Below, in pieces: positions 49,775 through 60,633 of a stretch of DNA of 64,000 bases (position 1 is its first letter; each line of letters begins with the position of its first letter). The DNA is taken from NCBI GenBank assembly GCA_934668875.1, contig CAKUON010000004.1, positions 158,181 through 222,180 of the forward strand, written 5' to 3'. The position numbers and the translations under genes were made by a program. The notes under the pieces are model-generated. The model did no database searches and was not told where the DNA came from. It saw nothing but the letters and a program-made list of their open reading frames with translations. This DNA comes from an uncultured Collinsella sp. (GTDB lineage: Bacteria > Actinomycetota > Coriobacteriia > Coriobacteriales > Coriobacteriaceae).

Positions 49775-51112
49775 ATGAACCAGCAGAACATCGATTACGT
49801 ACTCCGCTCTGTAGAGCAGCGTGACATCCGCTTTGTGCGTCTGTGGTTTGTCGACATTCTCGGTCGCCTCAAGAATTTTGCCATCAGCCCCGAGGACCTC
49901 GAGGTCGCTTTTGAGGAGGGCATTGGCTTTGACGGCTCGGCCATCGAGGGCTTTGCCACGCCCGAGGAAGCCGATATGCTCGCGTTCCCCGACGCCTCGA
50001 CCTTCCAGATCCTGCCGTGGCGCCCGAGCCACAACGGCGTCGCCCGCGTGTTCTGCGACGTGTGCACCCCCGACCGCAAGCCTTTCGCCGGCGACCCGCG
50101 CGATGCCCTGCGCCGCATGTTCCACAAGGCCGAGAAGGCCGGCTACCTGCTCAACGTGGGCGCCGAGCTGGAGTATTACTACTTCCCCGACGAGCATACG
50201 CCCGAGCCGCTCGACAACGTGGGCTACTTTGACCTTTCGGTGAGCGACGCCGCCCGCGATCTTCGCCGCAACACGGTCCTCACGCTCGAGAAGATGTCCG
50301 TGCCCGTGGAGTACACCTTCCACGCCGCCGGCCGCTCGCAGCACGGCATGAGCCTGCGCCACGCCGAGGCCCTGAGCATGTCCGACGCCATCACCACGGC
50401 CAAGCTCATCATTAAGCAGCAGGCCTACGAGAGCGGTTGCCACGCTTCCTTTATGCCCAAGCCGCTGGCGGGTGAGGACGGCAGCGCCATGTTCCTGTGC
50501 CAGTCGCTGTTCGACCACGATGGCAACAACGTTTTTTGGGGCGAGGACGACGAGAAGTACCATCTCTCCGACGTCGCCAAGCACTACATGGCCGGCATCC
50601 TGGCGCATGCGCGCGAGATCAGCGCCATCACCAACCCCACCGTCAACTCGTACAAGCGCATCATCACCGGTGGCGACTCCGTGCCGCAGTACGCCACGTG
50701 GGGCCTGCGCAACCGTGCGAGCATGGTCCGCATCCCGGTCTACAAGCCCGGCAAGCAGCTGTCCACTCGTATCGAGCTCCGCAGCCCCGACCCCATGGCC
50801 AACCCGTACTTGGTCAACGCCGTCACGCTGGCGGCTGGTCTCGACGGCATCGAGCGCAAGCTGGAGCTCCCGCCCGAGGCCACGGCCGAGACGCTCAAGC
50901 TCAACGGTCGTCAGATGCTCGAGGCCGGCTACACGCCGCTGCCGCGTTCGCTCAAAGAGGCGCTCGACGTGTTTGAGGACTCGCAGTTTATGAAGGATGC
51001 CCTCGGCGAGCACATCCATAGCTTCTTCCTCAAAAAGAAGCGCGACGAGTGGCATAAGTTCGAGTCCACGATCACCGAGTGGGAAATCAAGCACTACCTG
51101 GCGAACTCCTAA
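49775..51112 (+). CDS. glnA: Glutamine synthetase type I family protein with altered metal ligands
   Basis: A 445-residue GlnA-like protein. The N-terminal latch region GFDGSAIEGF (residues 51-60), the first Glu pair in GAELEYYYF, NPTVNSYKR and RIELRSPDPMANPYLV are normal. Two metal-binding blocks are not. HHEVAPGQHEI of typical GlnA reads FHAAGRSQHGM, losing both n1 glutamates (E212 and E220 in Salmonella numbering). NGSGMH reads DGSAMF, losing His269. It may be inactive, regulatory or act on another substrate. GAAAGGGGAG precedes ATG 49775. An OmpR-type regulator gene follows. Confidence 0.85.
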   Translation: MNQQNIDYVLRSVEQRDIRFVRLWFVDILGRLKNFAISPEDLEVAFEEGIGFDGSAIEGFATPEEADMLAFPDASTFQILPWRPSHNGVARVFCDVCTPDRKPFAGDPRDALRRMFHKAEKAGYLLNVGAELEYYYFPDEHTPEPLDNVGYFDLSVSDAARDLRRNTVLTLEKMSVPVEYTFHAAGRSQHGMSLRHAEALSMSDAITTAKLIIKQQAYESGCHASFMPKPLAGEDGSAMFLCQSLFDHDGNNVFWGEDDEKYHLSDVAKHYMAGILAHAREISAITNPTVNSYKRIITGGDSVPQYATWGLRNRASMVRIPVYKPGKQLSTRIELRSPDPMANPYLVNAVTLAAGLDGIERKLELPPEATAETLKLNGRQMLEAGYTPLPRSLKEALDVFEDSQFMKDALGEHIHSFFLKKKRDEWHKFESTITEWEIKHYLANS

Positions 51113-51162
51113 TCGCGCTGGCTTGTTCCAGTACGATTGAGCTCATTTCTTTGGAGGCCGAT

Positions 51163-51825
51163 ATGTCCGAAAAGAGTGCCCTGTTCATGGCGCGCACGAC
51201 GCGCTTCCACGAGTTTGCCCGCAGCCTGACGACCACCCTGGGTGTCGAGGTGAGCCTGGCCACCCCCGATTCGCCGACTGCGGCGCACGACTTTGACCTG
51301 CTGATCCTCGATTCCGACGGTATACGCAGCGACCGTATCGATCAGATTGCCAAATGGCTCGACGATCGCGGCGGCGTTCCCATGCTGGTGATCGTCGACG
51401 ACGAGGCGCTCGGCGCCCTGCGCCTGCCGAATCACGCGCATGCCGACTTCGTATGCCCCACGGCGACGCCCAACGAGCTCAAGGCTCGCGCGCAGCGCCT
51501 GATGGGCGAGGAGGAGACCGTCACCGCCGACGATGTGCTCAACATCGACAACCTCGAGATTAACCTGGCTACCTACCAGGTGACGCTCGACGATGAGCCC
51601 ATCGACCTGACGCTGATGGAGTACTCGCTGCTGAGCTTTTTGGCAACGCATCCCAACCGCGCCTACAGCCGCGAGGTGCTGCTGCACCGCGTGTGGGGCT
51701 TCGAGTACTGCGGCGGCACACGCACCGTCGACGTGCACATCCGTCGTATCCGCTCCAAGGTGGGCCCGCAGATCGCGGCGCACATCACCACCGTCCGCGG
51801 CGTGGGCTATCTGTTTAAGGACTAG
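51163..51825 (+). CDS. Orphan OmpR-family response regulator (GlnR-like)
   Basis: A 220-residue protein with a shortened, divergent receiver domain (residues 1 to about 115; the phospho-Asp region reads FDLLILDSDGI) and a clear winged helix (PIDLTLMEYSLLSFLATHPN, EVLLHRVWGFEYCGGTRTVD, TVRGVGYLFKD). No histidine kinase is near. Actinobacterial GlnR, the nitrogen regulator, is an orphan OmpR-type protein of this kind, and the adjacent glnA-like gene supports that role. GGAGG lies 5 bp before ATG 51163. Confidence 0.85.
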   Translation: MSEKSALFMARTTRFHEFARSLTTTLGVEVSLATPDSPTAAHDFDLLILDSDGIRSDRIDQIAKWLDDRGGVPMLVIVDDEALGALRLPNHAHADFVCPTATPNELKARAQRLMGEEETVTADDVLNIDNLEINLATYQVTLDDEPIDLTLMEYSLLSFLATHPNRAYSREVLLHRVWGFEYCGGTRTVDVHIRRIRSKVGPQIAAHITTVRGVGYLFKD

Positions 51826-51832
51826 ATTTCCA

Positions 51833-51865
51833 CCGCAAAGGGGACAGGCACCTTTGCGGCGGTTT
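51833..51865 (+). terminator. Terminator after the OmpR-type gene
   Basis: CCGCAAAGG and CCTTTGCGG form a perfect 9-bp stem, followed by CGGTTTT. Confidence 0.6.
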
Positions 51866-51980
51866 TGCCGCAGGTGCGGGTGCCTTTCGGGTTTGCAACA
51901 GAACTTAAGCCTTCCTAAAAGATTGCGTTCTCATACACGCGCACCCGCATATTGGGGTACAACTCAACGTGAACAATGAT

Positions 51981-52008
51981 GGCCCGCCACATGTTTGGCG
52001 GGCCTTTG
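51981..52008 (+). terminator. Hairpin in the htrA leader
   Basis: GGCCCGCC and GGCGGGCC form a perfect 8-bp stem with an ACATGTTT loop and TTTGG after it, 26 bp before the htrA start. It could attenuate htrA transcription. Confidence 0.5.
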
Positions 52009-52033
52009 GTTATTTGACGAAAGGATCGCAGCT

Positions 52034-53503
52034 ATGAGCGAGTACGATTCCCAGCGTCCCCAGGATGCGGGCAACGCCGGCGAGACTCAGCAGCAGCCGC
52101 GCGTGCAGGTGGAGTCGACGCCTGCCGGTGGCAACAACATTCCCTATGTGCAGGCCTACGACACGCAGACCGGCCAGCCCTTGGGCGGCAAGCAGGTTGT
52201 GAACAAGCACACGGTGGTCAAGACCAAGACCAAAAAGCTGCCGATCTTCATTACGGCGCTCGCCGGCTGCGCATGCGGCGCCCTGCTGGTCATCGCGCTC
52301 ATCATGAGCGGCACGCTCGATATCGGCGGCGGAAAGAATGCCGTGACGGCGGGCGCTTCGGGTTCGTCGACGCAAAAGATCACGATCGACTCCGAGGACA
52401 CCACGCTGGCCGAGGCCGTTTCCGCCAAGGCGCTGCCCTCCGTAGTTTCCATCACCGCCACTTCAAGCGGCAGCCAGAGTGGTTCGCTTTCGCAGTCCGC
52501 TGACGAGTCGGACAGCTCGGGCAGCGTTGGCTCGGGCGTGGTGCTCGACACCGAGGGCCATATCCTCACCAACAACCACGTGGTCGACGGTTACGACCAG
52601 TACGTGGTGACCATGGACGACGGCACCACCTACGAGGCCGAGTTCGTGGGCAACGATGCCTCGAGTGACCTCGCCGTCATTAAGCTCAAGGATGCCGACG
52701 CCTCCAAGCTCACCCCGATCGAGATCGGTGACTCCTCCAAGCTCAACGTGGGCGAGTGGGTCATGGCGATCGGCTCGCCGTTCGGCAACGAGCAGTCCGT
52801 CTCCACCGGTATCGTGTCGGCGCTGTATCGCTCCACGGCCATGAGCTCTACCAGCGGCAACACCATCTATGCCAACATGATCCAGACCGATGCCGCCATC
52901 AACCCGGGTAACTCCGGCGGCGCGCTCGTCAACGATAACGGCGAACTCGTGGGTATCAACTCGCTCATCGAGAGCTATTCGGGTTCCAGCTCGGGCGTTG
53001 GCTTTGCCATTCCGGTCAACTATGCCAAGAACATCGCCGACCAGATCATCGACGGCAAGACGCCGGTTCATCCGTACCTGGGCGCCACGCTCTCGAGCGT
53101 CAATGCGCTCAACGCCCGCACCAACAAGCTGAGCACCGATAGCGGCGCGTATGTGGCGAGCGTCGTCGAGGACGGTCCTGCGGCCAAGGCCGGCATCCAG
53201 GAGGGCGACGTCATCACCAAGCTGGGCGATGACGAGATCACGAGCGCCGACGGCCTGATCATCGCGCTGCGCAGCCACGAGGTGGGCGAGAAGGTCGAGA
53301 TCACGCTCGTGCGCGGCAAGGAAGAGAAGAAGGTCACTGTTGAGCTGGGCTCCGACGAGGAGCTGCAGAACCAGCAGCAGAACGACAGCTCGACTGATAC
53401 CGGCAACGGCGGCATCACCGACGAGCAGCTGCGCCAGTACCTGGAGGAGCTGCTGGGCCAGCAGGGCCAGGGCCAGGGTCAGGGCTACGGCCAGGGTTAC
53501 TAG
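52034..53503 (+). CDS. HtrA/DegP-family membrane-anchored serine protease
   Basis: A 489-residue trypsin-like protease. A polar cytoplasmic segment of about 70 residues precedes one membrane helix (IFITALAGCACGALLVIALI). The extracellular protease domain has His in ILTNNHVVDG, Asp in SSDLAVIKL and Ser in INPGNSGGALV. A PDZ domain (DGPAAKAGIQEGDVITKLGD) and a Gln/Gly-rich tail (GQGQGQGYGQGY) follow. It degrades or refolds damaged envelope proteins. ATG 52034 has AAAGGA upstream. Confidence 0.93.
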   Translation: MSEYDSQRPQDAGNAGETQQQPRVQVESTPAGGNNIPYVQAYDTQTGQPLGGKQVVNKHTVVKTKTKKLPIFITALAGCACGALLVIALIMSGTLDIGGGKNAVTAGASGSSTQKITIDSEDTTLAEAVSAKALPSVVSITATSSGSQSGSLSQSADESDSSGSVGSGVVLDTEGHILTNNHVVDGYDQYVVTMDDGTTYEAEFVGNDASSDLAVIKLKDADASKLTPIEIGDSSKLNVGEWVMAIGSPFGNEQSVSTGIVSALYRSTAMSSTSGNTIYANMIQTDAAINPGNSGGALVNDNGELVGINSLIESYSGSSSGVGFAIPVNYAKNIADQIIDGKTPVHPYLGATLSSVNALNARTNKLSTDSGAYVASVVEDGPAAKAGIQEGDVITKLGDDEITSADGLIIALRSHEVGEKVEITLVRGKEEKKVTVELGSDEELQNQQQNDSSTDTGNGGITDEQLRQYLEELLGQQGQGQGQGYGQGY

Positions 53504-53529
53504 CGAGCCGCATCACGCATATCGAAGCC

Positions 53530-53570
53530 AGAGGGGGCTGTCCCGCCAAGCGCAGGACAGCCCCTCTTTC
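53530..53570 (+). terminator. htrA terminator
   Basis: AGAGGGGGCTGTCC and GGACAGCCCCTCT pair over 13 bp, followed by TTTCC. Confidence 0.85.
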
Positions 53571-53575
53571 CATAA

Positions 53576-53606
53576 TGATCTCCCAGGGACGGAGGAAAAC
53601 GGATCA
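53576..53606. repeat. Truncated relative of the 34-97 palindrome
   Basis: TGATC...GGGACGGAGGAAAACGGATCA repeats the right arm of the element at 34-97 almost base for base (one difference over about 21 bp) and keeps only a stub of the left arm. Confidence 0.55.
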
Positions 53607-53641
53607 CTTTGAGCTGGCGAGGAGCTCGGTTCGGAATGGTC

Positions 53642-53845
53642 TGGACAGTTAGTTCAGATACGTATAAATCTGGGGCAGTCTGGAATGCGTTTCGAGCTGT
53701 TTTGGGATGGAAATGAGGTTCGGATGGGTGCTCGGAAGGAGAAATAAGCCGATCGGGCCGCTCCGAGACGACCAAATGAGGTGAAATGGCGACATTTGAG
53801 CTCGATTCGGTTCGCAGATTTATACGTATCTGAACTAACTGTCCA
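53642..53845. mobile_element. 204-bp MITE-like element with perfect 31-bp terminal inverted repeats
   Basis: The sequence from 53642 to 53672 (TGGACAGTTAGTTCAGATAC... start) is exactly the reverse complement of 53815-53845. The 142 bp between hold no supported reading frame. The layout is that of a miniature inverted-repeat transposable element, and it sits in the ligA upstream region. No target-site duplication is obvious by eye. With the flanking terminator and repeat it accounts for most of the 450-bp gap between htrA and ligA. Confidence 0.55.
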
Positions 53846-53881
53846 CCCCGGCCTGGCGGCTGCCGATTCGGTGCGGTTTGA

Positions 53882-56181
<2,300 letters not shown>

Positions 56182-56182
<1 letters not shown>

Positions 56183-56361
56183 TGGATATCGAGAACCACA
56201 ATTGTTCGCAGGTGGAAGGGCGCACGAAGCATTCCCAAGTGCGGGCAAAAGAGCACCTGATGGCGCGAATTCGCGTTGCTGAGCGCGAGCGCGCGGCGGG
56301 CACGTCTCGCGATGCATTTGAAGCGTTGACCGAGCTAGAGGCGAGGCTCGGTCTAGCCTAG
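56182..56361 (+). CDS. Small protein translationally coupled to ligA
   Basis: A 59-residue ORF whose ATG overlaps the ligA stop (TAATG). It reads MDIENHNCSQVEGRTKHSQV and ends RDAFEALTELEARLGLA, a charged, helical C-terminus like that of some small antitoxins. I do not recognise a family. It has no toxin partner, and its end overlaps the end of the convergent MerR gene by 9 bp. Coupling to ligA is the main evidence that it is translated. Confidence 0.5.
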
Positions 56362-57198
56362 AGAGACAGGCACCGTGATCTGCGTCACGTAGGTCGCCGG
56401 GTCGTCGCTGATAATGTCGTCGATGAGGGCGATTTCGCGTGAGGGGCCGGCGGGCGTCAGGTCGTGCTCGCACATATAGCCGAGCAGCTGCTCGTAGCGC
56501 GGGACTGCCTGCCCGTGCGTGCCGCGGAAGCTGACGGTCAGGCACCGCGCGGCGGGACGTACCTCGACGTCCCCCAGGTAATCGTCCGTGTCATCGAGCA
56601 GCAGAAAGACCTCGTCGTAGCCATCAAAGTCACCGGTGGCAATGCGCTCGGGCGCGATGCCCACACCCAGATTGCCAAGGAAGACGAAGGTCTCGTGCTG
56701 TCCTTTTTGCAGCTGGCGAATCTGCCACTCCAGCGCATAGGCATCGGTGGGGTTGACGCGTTCGCGCAGCACGGCGCAACGAAGTTCGGGCGCGTTGACC
56801 TCGTAGATGGTATCGAGCTCAGCATCCAATGCGCCTCGCAACAAGGCAAGCCGGTTGTCGATCTTGCGTGAGACGCGTTCCAGCTCACGGCGTTTACGTT
56901 CGATAAGCTCCTGCTGCTGGGCGAGTTGGCGCTGCATGAGATCCACGTCGCGCGTGGTCACAAATTCGAGAATCTGAGCCAACGGCAAATCGAGAACGCG
57001 CAGGTGGCTGATGGTGTTGAGGGTAGAAAGCTGCCGCGCGCCGTAGTAGCGGTAGCCACTTGCCGCATCGACATACGCCGGCTCCAGCAAGCCCATCTGC
57101 TCGTAGTGCCGCAGCGTGCCAACGCTCAGGTTAAACAGGCGTGCGACCTCGCCAATGCGGAGCAGGCCGTCGGTATACTCAGTGTGCGCGTCGGTCAC
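56353..57198 (-). CDS. MerR family regulator with GyrI-like effector domain
   Basis: A 281-residue regulator: N-terminal MerR helix-turn-helix (LLRIGEVARLFNLSVGTLRH, about residues 12-31, then YEQMGLLEPAYVDAASGYRYY), a coiled-coil linker (residues 90-120) and a C-terminal effector-binding domain of the GyrI/BmrR type. It lies 50 bp downstream of the MATE gene and is probably in its operon, as in drug-sensing MerR systems. The MerR-type promoter at 58637-58667 is the likely target. Confidence 0.9.
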   Translation of the reverse strand: MTDAHTEYTDGLLRIGEVARLFNLSVGTLRHYEQMGLLEPAYVDAASGYRYYGARQLSTLNTISHLRVLDLPLAQILEFVTTRDVDLMQRQLAQQQELIERKRRELERVSRKIDNRLALLRGALDAELDTIYEVNAPELRCAVLRERVNPTDAYALEWQIRQLQKGQHETFVFLGNLGVGIAPERIATGDFDGYDEVFLLLDDTDDYLGDVEVRPAARCLTVSFRGTHGQAVPRYEQLLGYMCEHDLTPAGPSREIALIDDIISDDPATYVTQITVPVSLG

Positions 57199-57248
57199 AG
57201 GACCGCTCCTTTCGATAGGGGGTAGGGCGTCAGACTCGTGCCGCCCCG

Positions 57249-58595
57249 CTACGCCACGAGCTTGTCAAAAGCCCCACGGCGGTTGAGCACCGTAAACGCC
57301 ACCACGCAAATGACTGCCGATAGAATCGACCCGCACGGCGAGGCGATGCCCATGGGAAACAGCGTGTCGGAATAGGCGTTCGACAGCAGCCATGCGCCCG
57401 GTACGCGAATGAGTGCCACGGCCAGCACGTTGTGCGCAAAGCCGATGTAGCTCTTGCCGTACGCAGCGAAAAAGCCGCTAAAGCAAATATGGATGCCGGC
57501 GAAGATCGCGTCGAAAATATAGCTGCGCATATAGCCAGTGCCGGCCGCGACCACTGCGACGTCCTTGGCAAAAAAGCCGAGAAACGCCGGTGCCACCAGC
57601 CACATCAGAACCGTGATCAGGCAGCCGTACACCACCGAGATGGTCATGGCGTCCTTGAGCACCTGACGCGCGCGGTCGCCCTTGCCTGCGCCGGCGTTTT
57701 GCGCCGTGAGCGCGCTGACGGTGGCGCCCATGGAACTCGGCACAATGAACAAAAAGCTGATCATCTTCTCGACCAGGCCCACAGCGGCGGCGTCGACCAG
57801 CCCGCGGTGGTTGGCGATAACGGTGATGAACATAAATGCCACCTGGATGCAGCCGTCCTGCACGGCCACGGGTACGCCGATTTTGAGGATGCTGCCGAGC
57901 ACCTCGGGCTGCGGGCGCAGGTCGCTGCGCTTGACGTGGATGTTCGTGCGGCGGCTCTTGAGCCATACGAGTGCAAGGGCAACACTTGCCGTCTGTGCGA
58001 TCACCGTGCCGAGCGCCGCGCCCACGGGACCGAGCCCCATGTGGCCAATGAACAGAAAGTCGAGCACGATATTGATGGCGCATGCCACGCCGATCACATA
58101 CATGGGCGAGCGCGAATCGCCCAGGCCGCGAAAGATGGCCGAAAGGATGTTATACGCGGCGATGCACGGTATGCCGATAAAGCAGATGCGCAGGTAGGCG
58201 GCAGTGCCTTCGACGGCTTCGGCCGGCGTGCCGATGAGCGCCACGATCTGCGGGCACAGCGCGAGCAAGAGCGCGGCCAGCACTATCGAGACGCCCATAA
58301 AGAGCGTGATGGTGTTGCCGATGGCGGCCTCGGCGCGATCGAAGCGTCGCGAGCCCACGGCGTGGCCGACGATGACGGTTGTTCCCATGGCCAGGCCCAC
58401 GAGCGTCACGGTAATGATATAGAGCGTCTGCGCGCCATTGCCCACGGCGGTGATGCCGGCGGCGCCGCTAAACTGCCCGATAAAGTACAGGTCGGCCATG
58501 CCGTAGAGCATCTGCAAAAAGTACGAGAGCATATAGGGCAGGGCGAAGACCGCGATGGTCTTGAGGACATTGCCGCGTGTGAGGTCGTGTTCCAT
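57249..58595 (-). CDS. MATE family multidrug/Na+ antiporter
   Basis: A 448-residue exporter with 12 membrane helices. It has MATE features: ALPYMLSYFLQMLYGMADLYFIGQFSG near the start, GLAMGTTVIVGHAVGSRR near residues 61-78, and the second-half repeat MGATVSALTAQNAGAGKGDR near 296. It probably exports a cationic or aromatic compound. It is first in an operon with the MerR regulator. Its promoter has a 19-bp spacer with a centred dyad, typical of MerR activation. Confidence 0.92.
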   Translation of the reverse strand: MEHDLTRGNVLKTIAVFALPYMLSYFLQMLYGMADLYFIGQFSGAAGITAVGNGAQTLYIITVTLVGLAMGTTVIVGHAVGSRRFDRAEAAIGNTITLFMGVSIVLAALLLALCPQIVALIGTPAEAVEGTAAYLRICFIGIPCIAAYNILSAIFRGLGDSRSPMYVIGVACAINIVLDFLFIGHMGLGPVGAALGTVIAQTASVALALVWLKSRRTNIHVKRSDLRPQPEVLGSILKIGVPVAVQDGCIQVAFMFITVIANHRGLVDAAAVGLVEKMISFLFIVPSSMGATVSALTAQNAGAGKGDRARQVLKDAMTISVVYGCLITVLMWLVAPAFLGFFAKDVAVVAAGTGYMRSYIFDAIFAGIHICFSGFFAAYGKSYIGFAHNVLAVALIRVPGAWLLSNAYSDTLFPMGIASPCGSILSAVICVVAFTVLNRRGAFDKLVA

Positions 58596-58636
58596 GGGCG
58601 GGCACTTTCTGGCTTGGTTCGTTTACGTACCAGTGT

Positions 58637-58667
58637 AGTGAAAACCCTACAACGATTGTAGAGTCAA
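58637..58667 (-). promoter_or_regulatory. MerR-type promoter of the MATE-MerR operon
   Basis: On the minus strand TTGACT (58662-58667) and TTCACT (58637-58642) are separated by 19 bp, which contain the perfect dyad CTACAA-TCG-TTGTAG (58647-58661). A long spacer with a centred dyad is the hallmark of MerR-activated promoters. Confidence 0.75.
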
Positions 58668-58854
58668 GGTTTATGTTGGCGGTGGGGCGAAAAAATCGCG
58701 CCCGCAATCATTTCCATTTGAATACGGGCCGCGCCGCGCGGGCTTAGCGCCTGCACTAACCTTGCAGAAATCGATTTCAGAACACTTGACACTATCGCTC
58801 GGCGCGCAATAATACGTGCGTTTGCGAACAACGTTTGATGGGGGATGAACCTGC

Positions 58855-60633
58855 GTGCGCAATCTCAAAATCCTGTTTTCTTACCTGGGGGCATACCGTC
58901 GCGATGCCATTCTCGGCGTGATGTTCGTTTCGATCGAGACCGCGCTCGAGCTGTTTATCCCGGTCATTATGGCCAACATCATCGACGTGGGCGTGCCCGC
59001 CGGCGACATCAACTATATGCTGCTGCAGGGCGCGTGCATGCTGGTGTGCGCGGCGTTTTCGCTGGTGCTGGGCCTGGGTTATGCCCGCACGTCCGCCCGT
59101 GTGGCCTCGGGCCTGGGTGCCAACCTGCGCGAGGCCGAGTATCGCAAAATCCAGACGCTCGCCTTTGGCAACCTGGACAACTACGACGCCAGCTCGCTTG
59201 TCACCCGCATGACCACCGACATCACCGTCATCCAAAACGCCATCGGCAACGGCTTCCGTCCCATGGTGCGCGGACCGGTGACCCTCATCGTCGGCTTGGT
59301 CTATGCCCTGGTGCTGTCGCGCCCGCTCGCCACGGTCTTCGCGATTATCCTGCCCGTGCTGGCGATCGTGCTGGGCGTTATCACCTACCGTGTGAGCCCG
59401 CTCTACCGCCAGCTGCAAACCTCGATGGACCACCTCAACGGCGTGGTGCAGGAGGACCTCACCGCCGTGCGCGCCGTCAAGGCGTATGTGCGCGCCGAGC
59501 ACGAGGAGGCCAAGTTCGACACCGTCAATACCGAGCTCGCACACACGGCGACAAAGACCTTCGGCAATGCCGTGCTCAACCTGCCGGTGTTTCAACTGTC
59601 GATGTATGTGGCCGCCATCTCTATCCTGTGGATCGGCGGGCGCATGATTATCGCTGGCGAGCTGGGCGTGGGCTCGCTCACGGGCTTTATGAGCTATGTG
59701 CTGCTGATCATGAACTCGCTCATGATGATTTCCAACGTGTTTTTGCTGCTCACGCGCGCGCTTGCCAGCGTGGAGCGCATCTCGCGGGTGATTGACGAAC
59801 AATCGCTCATCCAAGCTCCCGCGGCAGACGTGGCCGTGCGCGAAGTGGCCGACGGAAGCGTCGAGTTCCGCGACGTGTCGTTTAAGTACCGCGCGGATGC
59901 TGCCGAGGACGTGCTCGAGCATATCGACCTTCGCATCGAGCCGGGCTCCACGGTGGGCGTGCTCGGCGGCACGGGTTCGGGCAAGAGCTCGCTCGTGCAG
60001 CTCATCGCGCGCCTGTACGACGCGACCGAGGGCGCCGTGCTCGTGGGTGGGCGCGATGTGCGCGACTACGACTTGGTCGCCCTGCGCGATGCCGTGGGCA
60101 TTGTGCTGCAAAAGAACGTGCTGTTTACGGGCACGGTGCGCGAGAACCTGCGGTGGGGCGCGCCCGATGCCACCGACGAGGAACTGCTGCGTGCCTGCCA
60201 TGCGGCGTGCGTGGACGAGTTCCTGGACCGTATCGGCGGGCTGGACGGCGAGTTGGGCCAGGGCGGCGCCGGTGTTTCGGGCGGGCAGAAGCAGCGTCTG
60301 TGCATCGCGCGCACGCTAATCAAACATCCGCGCGTGCTCATTTTCGACGACTCCACCAGCGCGGTCGATATGGCAACCGACGCCAAGATCCGTGAGCACA
60401 TCGCGCAGATTCCCGATACGACTGTGATCATCATCGCCCAGCGCATCGCGAGCGTGATGGATGCCGATCGCATTGTGGTTCTGGACGACGGCCGTGTCCA
60501 TGGTGTGGGCACGCACGAGGAGCTGCTGGCGGGTGACAACATCTACCAGGAGATTTACGCCTCGCAGATGGAGTTCGCGGGGGATACGACCGCAGATGCC
60601 CCGGCCCGAGAAGGAGATGAGCGCCATGCCTAA
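58855..60633 (+). CDS. ABC exporter, half-transporter with degenerate ATPase site
   Basis: A 592-residue permease-ATPase fusion: six membrane helices (residues 1 to about 320), then an ATPase domain with Walker A GGTGSGKSS (near 370), signature VSGGQKQRLC (near 475) and Walker B LIFDDSTSAVD. The residue after the Walker B Asp is Asp, not the catalytic Glu, so this is the degenerate half of a heterodimer like BmrC or TM287. It starts at GTG 58855 (GGGGGA upstream) and overlaps the next gene by 8 bp. Confidence 0.92.
   Translation: MRNLKILFSYLGAYRRDAILGVMFVSIETALELFIPVIMANIIDVGVPAGDINYMLLQGACMLVCAAFSLVLGLGYARTSARVASGLGANLREAEYRKIQTLAFGNLDNYDASSLVTRMTTDITVIQNAIGNGFRPMVRGPVTLIVGLVYALVLSRPLATVFAIILPVLAIVLGVITYRVSPLYRQLQTSMDHLNGVVQEDLTAVRAVKAYVRAEHEEAKFDTVNTELAHTATKTFGNAVLNLPVFQLSMYVAAISILWIGGRMIIAGELGVGSLTGFMSYVLLIMNSLMMISNVFLLLTRALASVERISRVIDEQSLIQAPAADVAVREVADGSVEFRDVSFKYRADAAEDVLEHIDLRIEPGSTVGVLGGTGSGKSSLVQLIARLYDATEGAVLVGGRDVRDYDLVALRDAVGIVLQKNVLFTGTVRENLRWGAPDATDEELLRACHAACVDEFLDRIGGLDGELGQGGAGVSGGQKQRLCIARTLIKHPRVLIFDDSTSAVDMATDAKIREHIAQIPDTTVIIIAQRIASVMDADRIVVLDDGRVHGVGTHEELLAGDNIYQEIYASQMEFAGDTTADAPAREGDERHA

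Noticed and set aside
58760..58790. KdgR-type operator before the ABC exporter (AGAAATCGATTTCAG)
   Set aside because: It is a short palindrome that resembles the CGAAACCGATTTCG site, but it lacks the CCG/CGG centre and has no pathway link.
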